58,931 nucleotides of DNA from Chryseobacterium sp. PMSZPI (GTDB lineage: Bacteria; Bacteroidota; Bacteroidia; Flavobacteriales; Weeksellaceae), in contig NZ_PIZV01000025.1 in the NCBI RefSeq assembly GCF_002835665.1, positions 1-58,931 of the forward strand, read 5' to 3'. Below the pieces are notes generated by a model. The model was not told the DNA's origin, did no database searches, and worked only from the letters and a program-made list of their open reading frames with translations. This document shows positions 34,037-42,098 of the stretch, one piece after another (positions within the stretch are counted from its first letter, which is position 1; the number at the start of each line of letters is the position of its first letter). The translations under genes and the position numbers were made by a program.

Positions 34037-34078
34037 CAAATATATATTAATTTTCTACATGTCCTACCAAATTAGTAG
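34037..34078 (-). promoter_or_regulatory. cysH promoter with overlapping palindromic operator
   Basis: On the minus strand TATATTTG (34037-34044) matches the -7 consensus TAnnTTTG, and TTG at 34068-34070 lies 23 bases upstream as -33 element. The 15-base palindrome CTACCAAATTAGTAG (34064-34078; one mismatch between arms) covers the -33 box. The leader would be about 15 bases. The adjacent Rrf2 gene is the obvious candidate repressor. Confidence 0.6.
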
Positions 34079-34103
34079 AATTTAACATTAAAAAAAATTT
34101 AGC

Positions 34104-34514
34104 TTATTTCAAAAATGACGTAAGTGTAGCTTCCATCATACTTTTCCTGGTTTTTTCGCGGACAATAATCAATTCTTTTCTAAGATAACAGACTGCCTCA
34201 TCAACACAGTCATCGCAAGCTTCATAAAAGTTTAAAGAAACACACGGAGTAAGAGCAATAGGTCCTTCGAAAATTCGATAAATATCTGCCAGCGAAACCT
34301 CATCGGGTGATTTAAGAAGGTAATATCCTCCAGCAGTTCCTTGTTTACTATTTACCAATCGGGCTCTTTTCAACTCCAAAAGAATCTGTTCCAAAAACTT
34401 TTTAGGAATATTCTCATCCTGAGCAATAATCGCAGTTGGCAAAAACCCCTGATTGTAGTTTCTTGCCAGTCTTACCATTGCTTTTAAAGCATATTTGCAG
34501 CGTTTGGACATCAT
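34104..34514 (-). CDS. Rrf2 family transcriptional regulator
   Basis: The 136-residue protein is a full Rrf2 winged helix: MMSKRCKYALKAMVRLARNY, recognition region IPKKFLEQILLELKRARLVN, and the wing SKQGTAGGYYLLKSPDEVSL. After LADIYRIFEGP come four Cys in the order PCVSLN, ACDDC, AVC. That resembles the iron-sulfur ligand loop of Rrf2 proteins such as IscR and NsrR, although there is one Cys more and the spacing differs. It lies 90 bases before cysH on the same strand. Like CymR of Firmicutes it probably represses the cluster when sulfur is plentiful; cluster binding is inference. Confidence 0.92.
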   Translation of the reverse strand: MMSKRCKYALKAMVRLARNYNQGFLPTAIIAQDENIPKKFLEQILLELKRARLVNSKQGTAGGYYLLKSPDEVSLADIYRIFEGPIALTPCVSLNFYEACDDCVDEAVCYLRKELIIVREKTRKSMMEATLTSFLK

Positions 34515-34625
34515 AATCCATGCAAGTTATAACAATTTATCCGATTGGCGAAATATGGATGCAAGGATCAGTTTTAGAAGTTAGAAAGGACACTTTATTT
34601 TTGACATATATTTTATTCAAGCACT

Positions 34626-34664
34626 AGAGATTCTTCACTACGCTACGCTCCATTCAGAATGACA
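34626..34664. repeat. Short dispersed repeat 'agagattcttc...cagaatgaca'
   Basis: The segment AGAGATTCTTCACTACGCTA through CATTCAGAATGACA recurs in shortened form at 51709-51733 (GAGATTCTTCCTTCGTCAGA, ATGACA). It has the look of a common intergenic repeat fragment and codes for nothing. Confidence 0.55.
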
Positions 34665-34710
34665 GCCCTTACTTATTTATGCTCAGAAAGATGCCATAAA
34701 AATAAAATCT

Positions 34711-34736
34711 GAACGATATACATCGTATATTTGTTC
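34711..34736. promoter_or_regulatory. Palindromic site overlapping the pepT promoter
   Basis: The inverted repeat GAACGATATAC-ATC-GTATATTTGTTC (arms differ by one inserted base and one mismatch) contains the -7 match TATATTTG at 34726-34733, 20 bases before the pepT ATG. A repressor bound here would block transcription. Confidence 0.45.
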
Positions 34737-34752
34737 AAATTTATGATATCTG

Positions 34753-36000
34753 ATGAGTACAATAGAATTTAATCAATTGTGGAAAGAGAAATTACTGAAT
34801 CGTTTTCTCAGCTATGTAAAAATATATTCAACAAGTGATGCTGAAAGTGAAGCAACTCCTTCTACCCCTCGCCAGTGGGACATCGCCAATTACATTACTG
34901 AAGAACTAAAGACGATTGGTTTAGAAAATGTTTCAATTGATGGTAATGGTTATATTATGGGGTATATTCCCTCTAACCTTGAAAATGATGACAGACCTAC
35001 GATTGGATTTATTTCACATTACGATACATCACCTGATTTCAGTGGGGAAAATGTAAAACCTCAGGTTTGGGAAAATTATGACGGAAACGACTTGTTGTTG
35101 AATCAAACAACAGGATTCACTTTATCTCCTTCAAGATTTGAAAGTTTAAAAAAATATATTGGCCAGACGTTGATTACAACGGATGGGAATACCCTTCTTG
35201 GTGCTGATGATAAAGCAGGTTGTGCAGAGATTGTAACAGCCGCTGAATACCTTATTGCTCACCCAGAAATCAAACACGGAAGAATTGCAGTAGGATTTAC
35301 TCCTGATGAAGAAATCGGAAGAGGAGCTCATAAATTCGATGTAGCAAAATTCGGTGCCGAATGGGCATATACGATGGATGGTGGAGAAGTTGGAGAATTG
35401 GAATACGAAAATTTCAATGCTGCCGGAGCAGTCGTAAAAATCCACGGATTAAGTGTACACCCTGGTTATGCTTACGGAAAAATGATCAATGCAGCTCTTC
35501 TAGCAGCAGAATTTGCACAAACGCTACCTGCTAATGAAACTCCTGCAACAACAAAAGGTTTTGATGGGTTTTACCATTTAATGGACATTACAGCTGATAT
35601 TTCTGAAGCTAAACTTCAATACATCATTCGTGATCACGATGCAGATAAATTTGAAGCCAGAAAGAAATTGATGGAAGAAAAAGTAGCCGAATTCAACCAA
35701 AAGCATGGTGAAGGAACCGCAGAAGTGGAAATCAAGGAACAATACAGAAACATGAAACAGCAGTTTGAAGGCAAAATGCATATTGTAGATCTTGCAGCCA
35801 AAGCGATGAAAGAAGCCGGTATTGAACCTAAGATTAAAGCGATCAGAGGAGGAACAGACGGAGCACAGCTATCTTATATGGGACTTCCTTGTCCTAATAT
35901 CTTCGCTGGAGGAATCAATTTCCACGGACCATACGAATATGTTGCTTTAGAAAGCATGGAAAAAGCAACTGAAGTTATTATCAACATCGTAAAAGCTTAA
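34753..36000 (+). CDS. pepT: Peptidase T (tripeptide aminopeptidase)
   Basis: The 415-residue protein is an M20B zinc aminopeptidase. Metal and catalytic motifs are visible: SHYDTSPDFS, DGNTLLGADDKAGCAE, FTPDEEIGRGAHKFDVAKFG, and the late His in GGINFHGPYEY. The dimerisation insert starts at about residue 210 (VKIHGLSVHPGYAYGKMINA). It removes the N-terminal residue from tripeptides in the cytosol. The gene has its own promoter with a palindrome across it and is followed after four bases by a secreted protein gene. Confidence 0.95.
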   Translation: MSTIEFNQLWKEKLLNRFLSYVKIYSTSDAESEATPSTPRQWDIANYITEELKTIGLENVSIDGNGYIMGYIPSNLENDDRPTIGFISHYDTSPDFSGENVKPQVWENYDGNDLLLNQTTGFTLSPSRFESLKKYIGQTLITTDGNTLLGADDKAGCAEIVTAAEYLIAHPEIKHGRIAVGFTPDEEIGRGAHKFDVAKFGAEWAYTMDGGEVGELEYENFNAAGAVVKIHGLSVHPGYAYGKMINAALLAAEFAQTLPANETPATTKGFDGFYHLMDITADISEAKLQYIIRDHDADKFEARKKLMEEKVAEFNQKHGEGTAEVEIKEQYRNMKQQFEGKMHIVDLAAKAMKEAGIEPKIKAIRGGTDGAQLSYMGLPCPNIFAGGINFHGPYEYVALESMEKATEVIINIVKA

Positions 36001-36004
36001 TACA

Positions 36005-36574
36005 ATGATTAAAAAGCTCTTAGCATTAGCATTCGTGATTACTTTTGTCTTCAGCAATGCTCAAGTTTCTGAATTTCAAAGGGCAGATTCCCGTTACGAA
36101 AGAAAGAAAAAGGCTTTATATAACAAATATCCTAAGCCTAATGATCTAAGAACTAAAAAGGAATGGCTTTTAACAGAAGAAAAAATATCATCGTATAAAA
36201 ATGCGTTGGATAAAGTTTCTGTTGAGGATAAAAAGTTGATTGCATTAGATCCTCCTACAAAAACAAAAGTGTCTAAAGAAGCCGAATATGATAAAGGTAA
36301 AGAGTCTTTCCAAAAGCTTTTGTATGAAGCAGTGGACCTTGCTTTCTTAAATTTCTCTCCGGACTCTTATAAAGCAACAATGACTTTTACAGTAGATTCT
36401 AAAGGAAATGCTTTAGATGCCAATGTAAAAGGAAATAATGAAGACGTAAATGCCTTCATTGAAGCAGCTTTTTATCGCATTAAAGAAAAAGGCAAATGGA
36501 AACCGGCAGAAAATAATGGGAAACCGGTATCATCCACAGTATCTATTCCTTTAATTTTAACATTTAAAAAATAA
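36005..36574 (+). CDS. Secreted protein with TonB C-terminal-like domain
   Basis: The 189-residue protein has a signal peptide ending SNAQ, a charged helical middle (RYERKKKALYNKYPK) and a C-terminal beta-alpha-beta region (about 100-189; ATMTFTVDSKGNALDANVKG, NAFIEAAFYRIKEKGKWKPA, STVSIPLILTFKK) that follows the pattern of the TonB C-terminal fold. It lacks the inner membrane anchor and Pro-rich linker of true TonB. It is co-transcribed with pepT (four-base gap) and ends with a terminator. A similar but shorter protein is encoded at 46005-46412. It may bind receptor TonB boxes or peptidoglycan. Confidence 0.72.
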   Translation: MIKKLLALAFVITFVFSNAQVSEFQRADSRYERKKKALYNKYPKPNDLRTKKEWLLTEEKISSYKNALDKVSVEDKKLIALDPPTKTKVSKEAEYDKGKESFQKLLYEAVDLAFLNFSPDSYKATMTFTVDSKGNALDANVKGNNEDVNAFIEAAFYRIKEKGKWKPAENNGKPVSSTVSIPLILTFKK

Positions 36575-36578
36575 ATAC

Positions 36579-36611
36579 AATGCTGCCCCAAAAAGGCAGC
36601 ATTTTTTTTTG
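36579..36611 (+). terminator. Intrinsic terminator after the pepT operon
   Basis: AATGCTGCC (36579-36587) pairs with GGCAGCATT (36595-36603) and is followed by T8. It begins five bases after the stop codon. Confidence 0.9.
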
Positions 36612-37106
36612 CTGCTAATCCACAAATCTTTTTTCATTCGTGGATTAGTGTCATTTTCTCGGAACAACAGCAAAAGTTGTGGGGCTTAGAATATTTAGAT
36701 CTGTTTAATTTTAAAATTTCACGCAAAGGATTTCTATTATCCGGTGTTGTATTTTAGGAGGCAAAGAGCTGAATCAATTGTATAGATTCTTTCTAAGCGT
36801 ACACATATCTACATCCCTTCATTAGCGACTTTTGTCGCTTTCTTAGCTCTCTTATCAATAATGAATTAAATCTTGTCTTTGCGTTGAAATTAAATTTCAA
36901 TATAAAGCTTAGAGGCGTGAAAGATAGAACATTTTTCCTCTTTAGATTAACCAAACTTTTTGCTTAGTCCACAACTTTTGGGACTGATCCATTTTCTCTT
37001 CTTAAAAAATAAATTTATCCTATTATTCTTACCGTTCATCAAATAAAATTTCATACCACCTTCCGGATTTGTTGTTTTGCATCAAATTTCTAACAATAAT
37101 AAAATT
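36612..37106. other. Composite non-coding stretch with inverted repeats
   Basis: No credible gene is seen in these about 500 bases. CTAATCCAC/GTGGATTAG (36615-36623 with 36640-36648) forms one hairpin. CAAAAGTTGTGG at 36671-36682 is repeated inverted as CCACAACTTTTG at 36969-36980, 286 bases away. AGCGAC/GTCGCT (36824-36839) forms a hairpin between them. The perfectly matched 12-base outer arms suggest a small non-autonomous element or the remains of one; no target duplication was identified. Confidence 0.45.
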
Positions 37107-37703
37107 ATGAAACAACATTTTTTAGCATTAAGTGCTTTGTTATTATGCATTACCTGTTCTGTAGACATTCAGGCTCAGCAGACCCCTGCTTTTCATATCG
37201 GGGTAAAGGGAGGAACCAGTTTTACCAAAACCTCAACGGAGTCTTCTTCATTGGAAGGGAAATACGGCTTCGGATATCAGGCCGGGGTAATCACCAGAAT
37301 GGATATTGGAAGGCTGTATGTACAAGGAGAAGCCTTATTCAACAAAAGAAAAACTTCTTACGATATCAAGGATGGAAGTTCTGCAAAGCTAACCTGGAAT
37401 GCTATTGATATTCCTGTAGTAGTGGGATATAAAGTAGTACAAACCGATGATTTTAACTTTAGGGTATTTGCAGGAGGGGTTTACAGTTACGCATTCAATA
37501 ATAAAATATCGACTTCACAAGCTATTCAGGAAGGTTTTAAAAATTTTGACAAATCAAATATTGGAATTACAGGAGGTATAGGTGTAGATTATAAAAATTT
37601 TACGATAGATCTTAGGTATGAAAAGGGATTATCAAGTATCAGTAAAGATTTTAAGTCCAAACCCCACAGTTTCAGCCTGGGAATAGGTTATTTCTTATTC
37701 TAA
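37107..37703 (+). CDS. Outer membrane beta-barrel protein (PorT family-like)
   Basis: With the ATG at 37107 the protein has 198 residues and a signal peptide ending IQAQQ. The mature part is an eight-strand-type barrel: FHIGVKGGTSFTKTSTESSS, YGFGYQAGVITRMDIGRLYV, GVYSYAFNNKIS, GITGGIGVDYKNFTIDLRYE, and a terminal strand ending in Phe (FSLGIGYFLF), the usual signal for BAM-mediated assembly. It precedes a LytS/LytTR pair by about 80 bases on the same strand and may be co-transcribed. The function is unknown; small barrels of this kind are often structural or adhesive. Confidence 0.85.
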   Translation: MKQHFLALSALLLCITCSVDIQAQQTPAFHIGVKGGTSFTKTSTESSSLEGKYGFGYQAGVITRMDIGRLYVQGEALFNKRKTSYDIKDGSSAKLTWNAIDIPVVVGYKVVQTDDFNFRVFAGGVYSYAFNNKISTSQAIQEGFKNFDKSNIGITGGIGVDYKNFTIDLRYEKGLSSISKDFKSKPHSFSLGIGYFLF

Positions 37704-37782
37704 AAACTTAAATTATCTTTACCATTTAGAAACTGTGCTCTTGCAGTTTCTATTTTTTTATAAATCCACTATCAATTATCCT

Positions 37783-38832
37783 ATGACAAAGCCCTTTGTT
37801 TTAAGAGAATATATATTTATTGTTATTTTTTGGCTTGTTTTTGCCATTGCCCTTTGGTTTAATTTTCAGGACTCTTCCGGTTCATATGCTGCTTTGATTC
37901 AATCTTTTATTATTGTAATCAGCTCATTTATATTTACTCACTATCTGACAAACAAACTTCTTCCCAAGGCATTACGTCTAAAGAAGAAGAGAACTTTTTT
38001 ACTTCAGGCAGTATTTATTATTCTGTTACTTAGTCTCATTTACTCTTTCGTTTTCACTTATATAGAAGTAGGGCTAAAAAGATCTCTCCCACCCCATTTT
38101 TCAGATCATTTACCTATTTTATGGAAAGGCTTCTATCTGGCTCTTCCCGCCTCTTTTTTGATCTGTGGAGCAACTTGTGGCATTAAATTTTATCAGGAAC
38201 ACGGGAAAATAGAACGGGATCACATCCTTCTTCAGCAAGCTCACCTCGAAAACCAGCTTAAATTGTTACAAGATCAGATCAACCCCCATCTTGTTTTCAA
38301 CATTATGAACCATATCCATATTCTGATGAAAACAGATACACAGCTTGCTGATTTTTTGCTGATGAAATTTTCAGACATTTTAAGATATCAACTTTATCAT
38401 TGCAACCAGCCATTGGTCCTGTTAGATAAAGAAATTGAATACCTTCAAAATCTGGTAGAAGTGGAAAAATTACGATGGGGAAATGAACTGAATGTACAAG
38501 CAACTTGGGATATTAATTATAAAAAAGCCAATATTGCCCCATTGTTATTGGTTCCTTTTATTGAAAACGCCTTCAAATATGTTTGCAGACTTCCGGGGCA
38601 CAAAGGCTATGTGAAAATTATTTGTAAAGAAGAAAATGAAAAGCTTTTCTTTTATGTTGAAAATTCATACTCAGATATGACCTTGTATAAAAAGAAAGAC
38701 GGAACCGGAGGAATTGGGCTTCAAAATGTAAAAAAACGTTTAAAATTACAATATCCTGATTCCCACGATCTGAAAATTGAATCCAATGATCTTGTTTATA
38801 CCGTAACTTTAACCTTAGAATTATCCCAATAA
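37783..38832 (+). CDS. Sensor histidine kinase, LytS type
   Basis: From the ATG at 37783 the protein has 349 residues. Four membrane spans (about 8-27, 37-55, 72-95, 115-133) are followed by a coiled segment, the phosphate-accepting His 169 in QINPHLVFNIMNHIH, the N-box PFIENAFKYVC and the glycine box GGIGLQNVKKRL. The loop NPHLVFN differs from the common NPHFLFN but keeps His and Asn. It should phosphorylate the regulator that starts two bases downstream. A GTG at 37735 would add 16 residues. This is the second such pair in the window; unlike the first it sits beside a barrel protein gene. Confidence 0.92.
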   Translation: MTKPFVLREYIFIVIFWLVFAIALWFNFQDSSGSYAALIQSFIIVISSFIFTHYLTNKLLPKALRLKKKRTFLLQAVFIILLLSLIYSFVFTYIEVGLKRSLPPHFSDHLPILWKGFYLALPASFLICGATCGIKFYQEHGKIERDHILLQQAHLENQLKLLQDQINPHLVFNIMNHIHILMKTDTQLADFLLMKFSDILRYQLYHCNQPLVLLDKEIEYLQNLVEVEKLRWGNELNVQATWDINYKKANIAPLLLVPFIENAFKYVCRLPGHKGYVKIICKEENEKLFFYVENSYSDMTLYKKKDGTGGIGLQNVKKRLKLQYPDSHDLKIESNDLVYTVTLTLELSQ

Positions 38833-38833
38833 A

Positions 38834-39571
38834 ATGAGCACTAATAATATCCCTAAAATGAAATGCCTGATTATAGATGATGAGCCTTTGGCAAGATTTC
38901 ACCTTAAGGAACTGGCAGATCAAATTGATTTTTTATCCGTAGAGGGAACCTGTGCTACCGCATTGGAAGCCGATACAAAAGTAAAGGAAAGTGAGATAGA
39001 TCTTCTTTTTCTGGATATTAATATGCCTTATCTGAGTGGTCTGGACTTCCTTGAACAGCTTGAAAACCCTCCTCTATGCATTCTAACCACAGCTTATTCT
39101 GAATATGCATTGGAAGGATTTCGCCTTCAGGTGGTGGATTATCTTTTAAAGCCTATTGCTTTTAACCGTTTTTATCAGGCTGTTAATAAAGCGCAGCAAC
39201 AATTTATCATCAATGAAAAATTGAAGAAAAATACTCCTTTAGATGATCCTTTTCTGTATGTAAGACAATCTGATACTTTTATCAAAGTTTCCTGGGTTGA
39301 TATTTTATATATAGAAAGTATGCAGAACTATACTAAGCTGCATTTTAAAGATAAATGTCTGGTTATCCATCAGACCATGAAAGCCATTGAAGAGTCTCTG
39401 CCCTCCGAACACTTTTTCAGAATCCATAAATCATTTTTAATCAACATTATACATATTGATATGATTTCAGGAGGACGCCTCTTTATCAATAAAACAGAAC
39501 TTCCTATTTCCCGCACCCGAAAAGAAGAATTGCTCAATCAGGTCGTCTATAAAAAGCTGATTAGTAAGTAG
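38834..39571 (+). CDS. LytTR family response regulator
   Basis: The 245-residue protein has a receiver domain (about 9-125) with CLIIDDEPLA, the phosphorylatable Asp 61 in LLFLDINMPYLSG, TTAYSEYALEG and YLLKPIAFNRF. A LytTR domain (about 145-240) carries DILYIESMQNYTKLHF, HFFRIHKSFLINI and LPISRTRKEELL. The kinase gene ends one base before this start. An ATG eight codons further on is an alternative start (MKCLIIDD). No 21-bp direct repeat like the one in front of the RND pump was found upstream of this operon. Confidence 0.93.
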   Translation: MSTNNIPKMKCLIIDDEPLARFHLKELADQIDFLSVEGTCATALEADTKVKESEIDLLFLDINMPYLSGLDFLEQLENPPLCILTTAYSEYALEGFRLQVVDYLLKPIAFNRFYQAVNKAQQQFIINEKLKKNTPLDDPFLYVRQSDTFIKVSWVDILYIESMQNYTKLHFKDKCLVIHQTMKAIEESLPSEHFFRIHKSFLINIIHIDMISGGRLFINKTELPISRTRKEELLNQVVYKKLISK

Positions 39572-39575
39572 AAAA

Positions 39576-39707
39576 GTTGGAAAAGGGAAGCTGGAAGAAG
39601 GAAGTCCAAAGAATGACTATTTATCTGTCTCAAGATATTTATAACCTTATAGTAATCAGTTGTAATTACAGTTAAAAACGCCCTGCCTCCTCCTTCCGGT
39701 TTCCGGT
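39576..39707. repeat. Dispersed purine/pyrimidine-ended repeat, copy B
   Basis: The left end GGAAGCTGGAAGAAGGAAG (from 39597) repeats the left end of copy A, and the right end CCTGCCTCCTCCTTCCGGTT plus TCCGG is its pyrimidine counterpart. It again fills the gap between two convergent genes completely. Confidence 0.68.
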
Positions 39708-39708
39708 C

Positions 39709-40614
39709 TTATAAATTCCAGCGTAATGCAACAGCAACATAGAATGTACTGGCAAATCTGGGATCTTCCATTTTTTTAGTTTTAAAGATACTTTTGATTT
39801 TTCGGTCACTTTCACTGAAACTTCTCAACAGAGCAGTTCCTCCCGTAACACGAAGACTAAGTTTATCACTCAGCTGAATTTCAGGCCTTAAACCTGCTGT
39901 AATCTGCTGGTAACCTACCAGTACAGACTTTCCGTCTTTATTTCTTTCTGCAGACATCCCACTAAGATCTATGGCTGCCTTTAAAGAAAACTCATCTGAA
40001 AACTGATATCCTGCTTCCATTCCTTCAGGGAAATTGATCCTAACTTTGATTTTCCCATTAGTTTTCCAATCAAAATAGATCCATGGTAAAACCATAGGAA
40101 CACCAAATGCTGTTGTAAGAATCGGACCTCCTCCCAAAGCAAGATTAGGATTAAAGTGCCTTACAAAAACAATTCCTCCCTGTCCTAATACATCGTCAAA
40201 AGTTATTCTTTCCAAGTCAGTATATACTCCCACTGAAGCCATCATCATCATACTCCACTTCTTTCCTAAAGGACGCATATGCTGGATTCCCACCTGGGCA
40301 TTTAGCATTTGAGAGGGAAATAGCTGGGTTTCATAGTTTTTATGGGTCATTTTTGCATAAGACCCACTTAATAACATTGACCAGGCTTTCACTTTACCGT
40401 TACTGTCTTTTTTTACAGATAAAGGAATGTTCAGATTCAATCCTATCCTTTTAAAATCACTTGTGGAATTTGTTTTTACACTGTCTTCAGGACGAATATA
40501 GCTTGAAGCAGGAATATATTCTGTTTTCAACTCAGCAGATATCCCGGATTGTGCACTCACCCAATATCCTAATGGCAACAGACAGCAAAAAGCTGTCAAA
40601 AGGTTTCTCTTCAT
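39709..40614 (-). CDS. DUF6268-like outer membrane beta-barrel protein
   Basis: The 301-residue protein has a signal peptide ending VSAQ and a series of amphipathic strands (LSAELK-type start, FKRIGLNLNIPLSV, WSMLLSGSYAKMTH, WSMMMMASVGVYTD, LRVTGGTALLRSF, FYVAVALRWNL). The chain ends in Trp-Asn-Leu, near-terminal aromatic as in outer membrane barrels. It resembles the DUF6268 group, a name given from memory. It is a single gene convergent with the second LytTR operon, separated from it by repeat copy B. No enzymatic motif is seen; the function is unknown. Confidence 0.7.
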   Translation of the reverse strand: MKRNLLTAFCCLLPLGYWVSAQSGISAELKTEYIPASSYIRPEDSVKTNSTSDFKRIGLNLNIPLSVKKDSNGKVKAWSMLLSGSYAKMTHKNYETQLFPSQMLNAQVGIQHMRPLGKKWSMMMMASVGVYTDLERITFDDVLGQGGIVFVRHFNPNLALGGGPILTTAFGVPMVLPWIYFDWKTNGKIKVRINFPEGMEAGYQFSDEFSLKAAIDLSGMSAERNKDGKSVLVGYQQITAGLRPEIQLSDKLSLRVTGGTALLRSFSESDRKIKSIFKTKKMEDPRFASTFYVAVALRWNL

Positions 40615-40713
40615 AATTTTTAATTTGATGCAAAGAGAAACCTTTGTCTATTTTTTACAAAAAATACTTGATTAAGTGCCCGGATTCTGTGACGACAGGA
40701 TTAAATAACAGGA

Positions 40714-41931
40714 TTAAAAATCTTCCAAAGAAACTTCCGCCGGAACAGTCACTTTTTGACTTTTAAAAATTCGATATCCAAACCAAACTGCAATGAAAGC
40801 CATTCCGGTACGCGTTACCACCATAGGCATGATTGAATTGGCCTCTAATAAACCTAAAAGTCCGGACATTAAAAAAGTAACCATCAACTGTGTAAATCCC
40901 AGTAATGCTGCTGCCGTACCACGTCCTTCTTTAAAAGGTGACAATGCATGAGCGGATGTAATAGGAAATAAAATACCAATAGCCAATAATGACAAATACA
41001 ACATCGCTATTTCTAAAGCTACAGAAAGGTTTTCAGCAGCAATCAGAATATGAAGGGTACAAACGACCAAAAGGACAATAGTAGCAATAAATAAAAGATT
41101 TGAATTGCTTATTCTCTTAATCAATTTAGGCGTGATATAAGCTGCAGTAATCAATGCCAATGAATTAAAAGCAAATATAAAACTGAAGACACCACTTGAG
41201 AACCCATGAAGCTCCATGAATAAAAACGGAGCATTCGAAATATAGATGATCAGAGAGGCAAAAGCAATACTTCCTACCATTGTACTGTTGATGAAATCCC
41301 GATTTGAGATGATCATCTTCAATTGATCTTTTAATCCTTTTTCATCTTTGTGTGCATCTGGCTGACTGATTCTGGTATTGGTCTCAGGAACATATTTGTA
41401 TACCATAAAGAAGGTGATCAGACCCATAATGCATAAAAAAGCAAATGAGCTATTCCATCCCCAGAATTTAAGAAATACACTTCCTAACAATGGCGCAACG
41501 ATCGGAGCAATACCACTGATCTGTGACTGTTGTGAAAATATAGTAACAGATTTCTGTTTGTCGTAAAGGTCAATAATAATTGCCCTCCCGATTACAATTC
41601 CCGCACTTCCTCCAAATGCCTGTAAGAAACGCATGGCCCATAAAACATAAATATCAGAAGTAAAATAAATGGCGGTTGCTCCTATGATAAACAGTAAAAG
41701 TCCACAATACAGCATGGGCTTTCGTCCTTTTTTATCCGAGAGAGGTCCCCATAATAGTTGTCCGAATGCAAAACCTGCAAAGAAAACAGAGATAGATATC
41801 TGGATATGCCCGATATCGGTTTTAAAAATTTCAGCCATGCTTGGAAAAGCAGGAAGATAAAGATCTATACTTAAGGATTCTAACGTGTTGAGTAATGCTA
41901 AAATGAACACTACAATACCTAACTTCTTCAT
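40714..41931 (-). CDS. Bcr/CflA family multidrug efflux MFS transporter
   Basis: I place the start at the ATG 41931 (MKKLGIVVF), because the 32 residues before it look like non-coding translation. The 405-residue protein has twelve spans and the drug:H+ antiporter wording: SIDLYLPAFPSMAEIFKTDI, FFAGFAFGQLLWGPLSDKKG, GRKPMLYCGLLLF, and the TM5 motif FLQAFGGSAGIVIGRAIIID. It should expel drugs or metabolites (Bcr relatives act on bicyclomycin, sulfonamides, cysteine) by proton exchange. The AraC-type regulator gene lies 168 bases upstream on the same strand and probably controls it. Confidence 0.92.
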   Translation of the reverse strand: MKKLGIVVFILALLNTLESLSIDLYLPAFPSMAEIFKTDIGHIQISISVFFAGFAFGQLLWGPLSDKKGRKPMLYCGLLLFIIGATAIYFTSDIYVLWAMRFLQAFGGSAGIVIGRAIIIDLYDKQKSVTIFSQQSQISGIAPIVAPLLGSVFLKFWGWNSSFAFLCIMGLITFFMVYKYVPETNTRISQPDAHKDEKGLKDQLKMIISNRDFINSTMVGSIAFASLIIYISNAPFLFMELHGFSSGVFSFIFAFNSLALITAAYITPKLIKRISNSNLLFIATIVLLVVCTLHILIAAENLSVALEIAMLYLSLLAIGILFPITSAHALSPFKEGRGTAAALLGFTQLMVTFLMSGLLGLLEANSIMPMVVTRTGMAFIAVWFGYRIFKSQKVTVPAEVSLEDF

Positions 41932-42098
41932 AAATTGTAAGCCTTCACAGGCGATTTTTTTCAGTGTGCAAAAATGCCTTAAAAAACAAAAGATTACAAT
42001 AAAAGAAGTGAAGGAAGTATAGGACAAACTGAAGATTCAAACATAAAAATAAATGAAAAACACTAGTTTAAATACATCGCAATTGTAAATATTGAAGA

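Noticed and set aside
37033..37060. LytTR-like direct repeat upstream of the second LytS/LytTR operon
   Set aside because: The two TTCAT occurrences are 15 bp apart and short, so the spacing and length do not fit a LytTR site.
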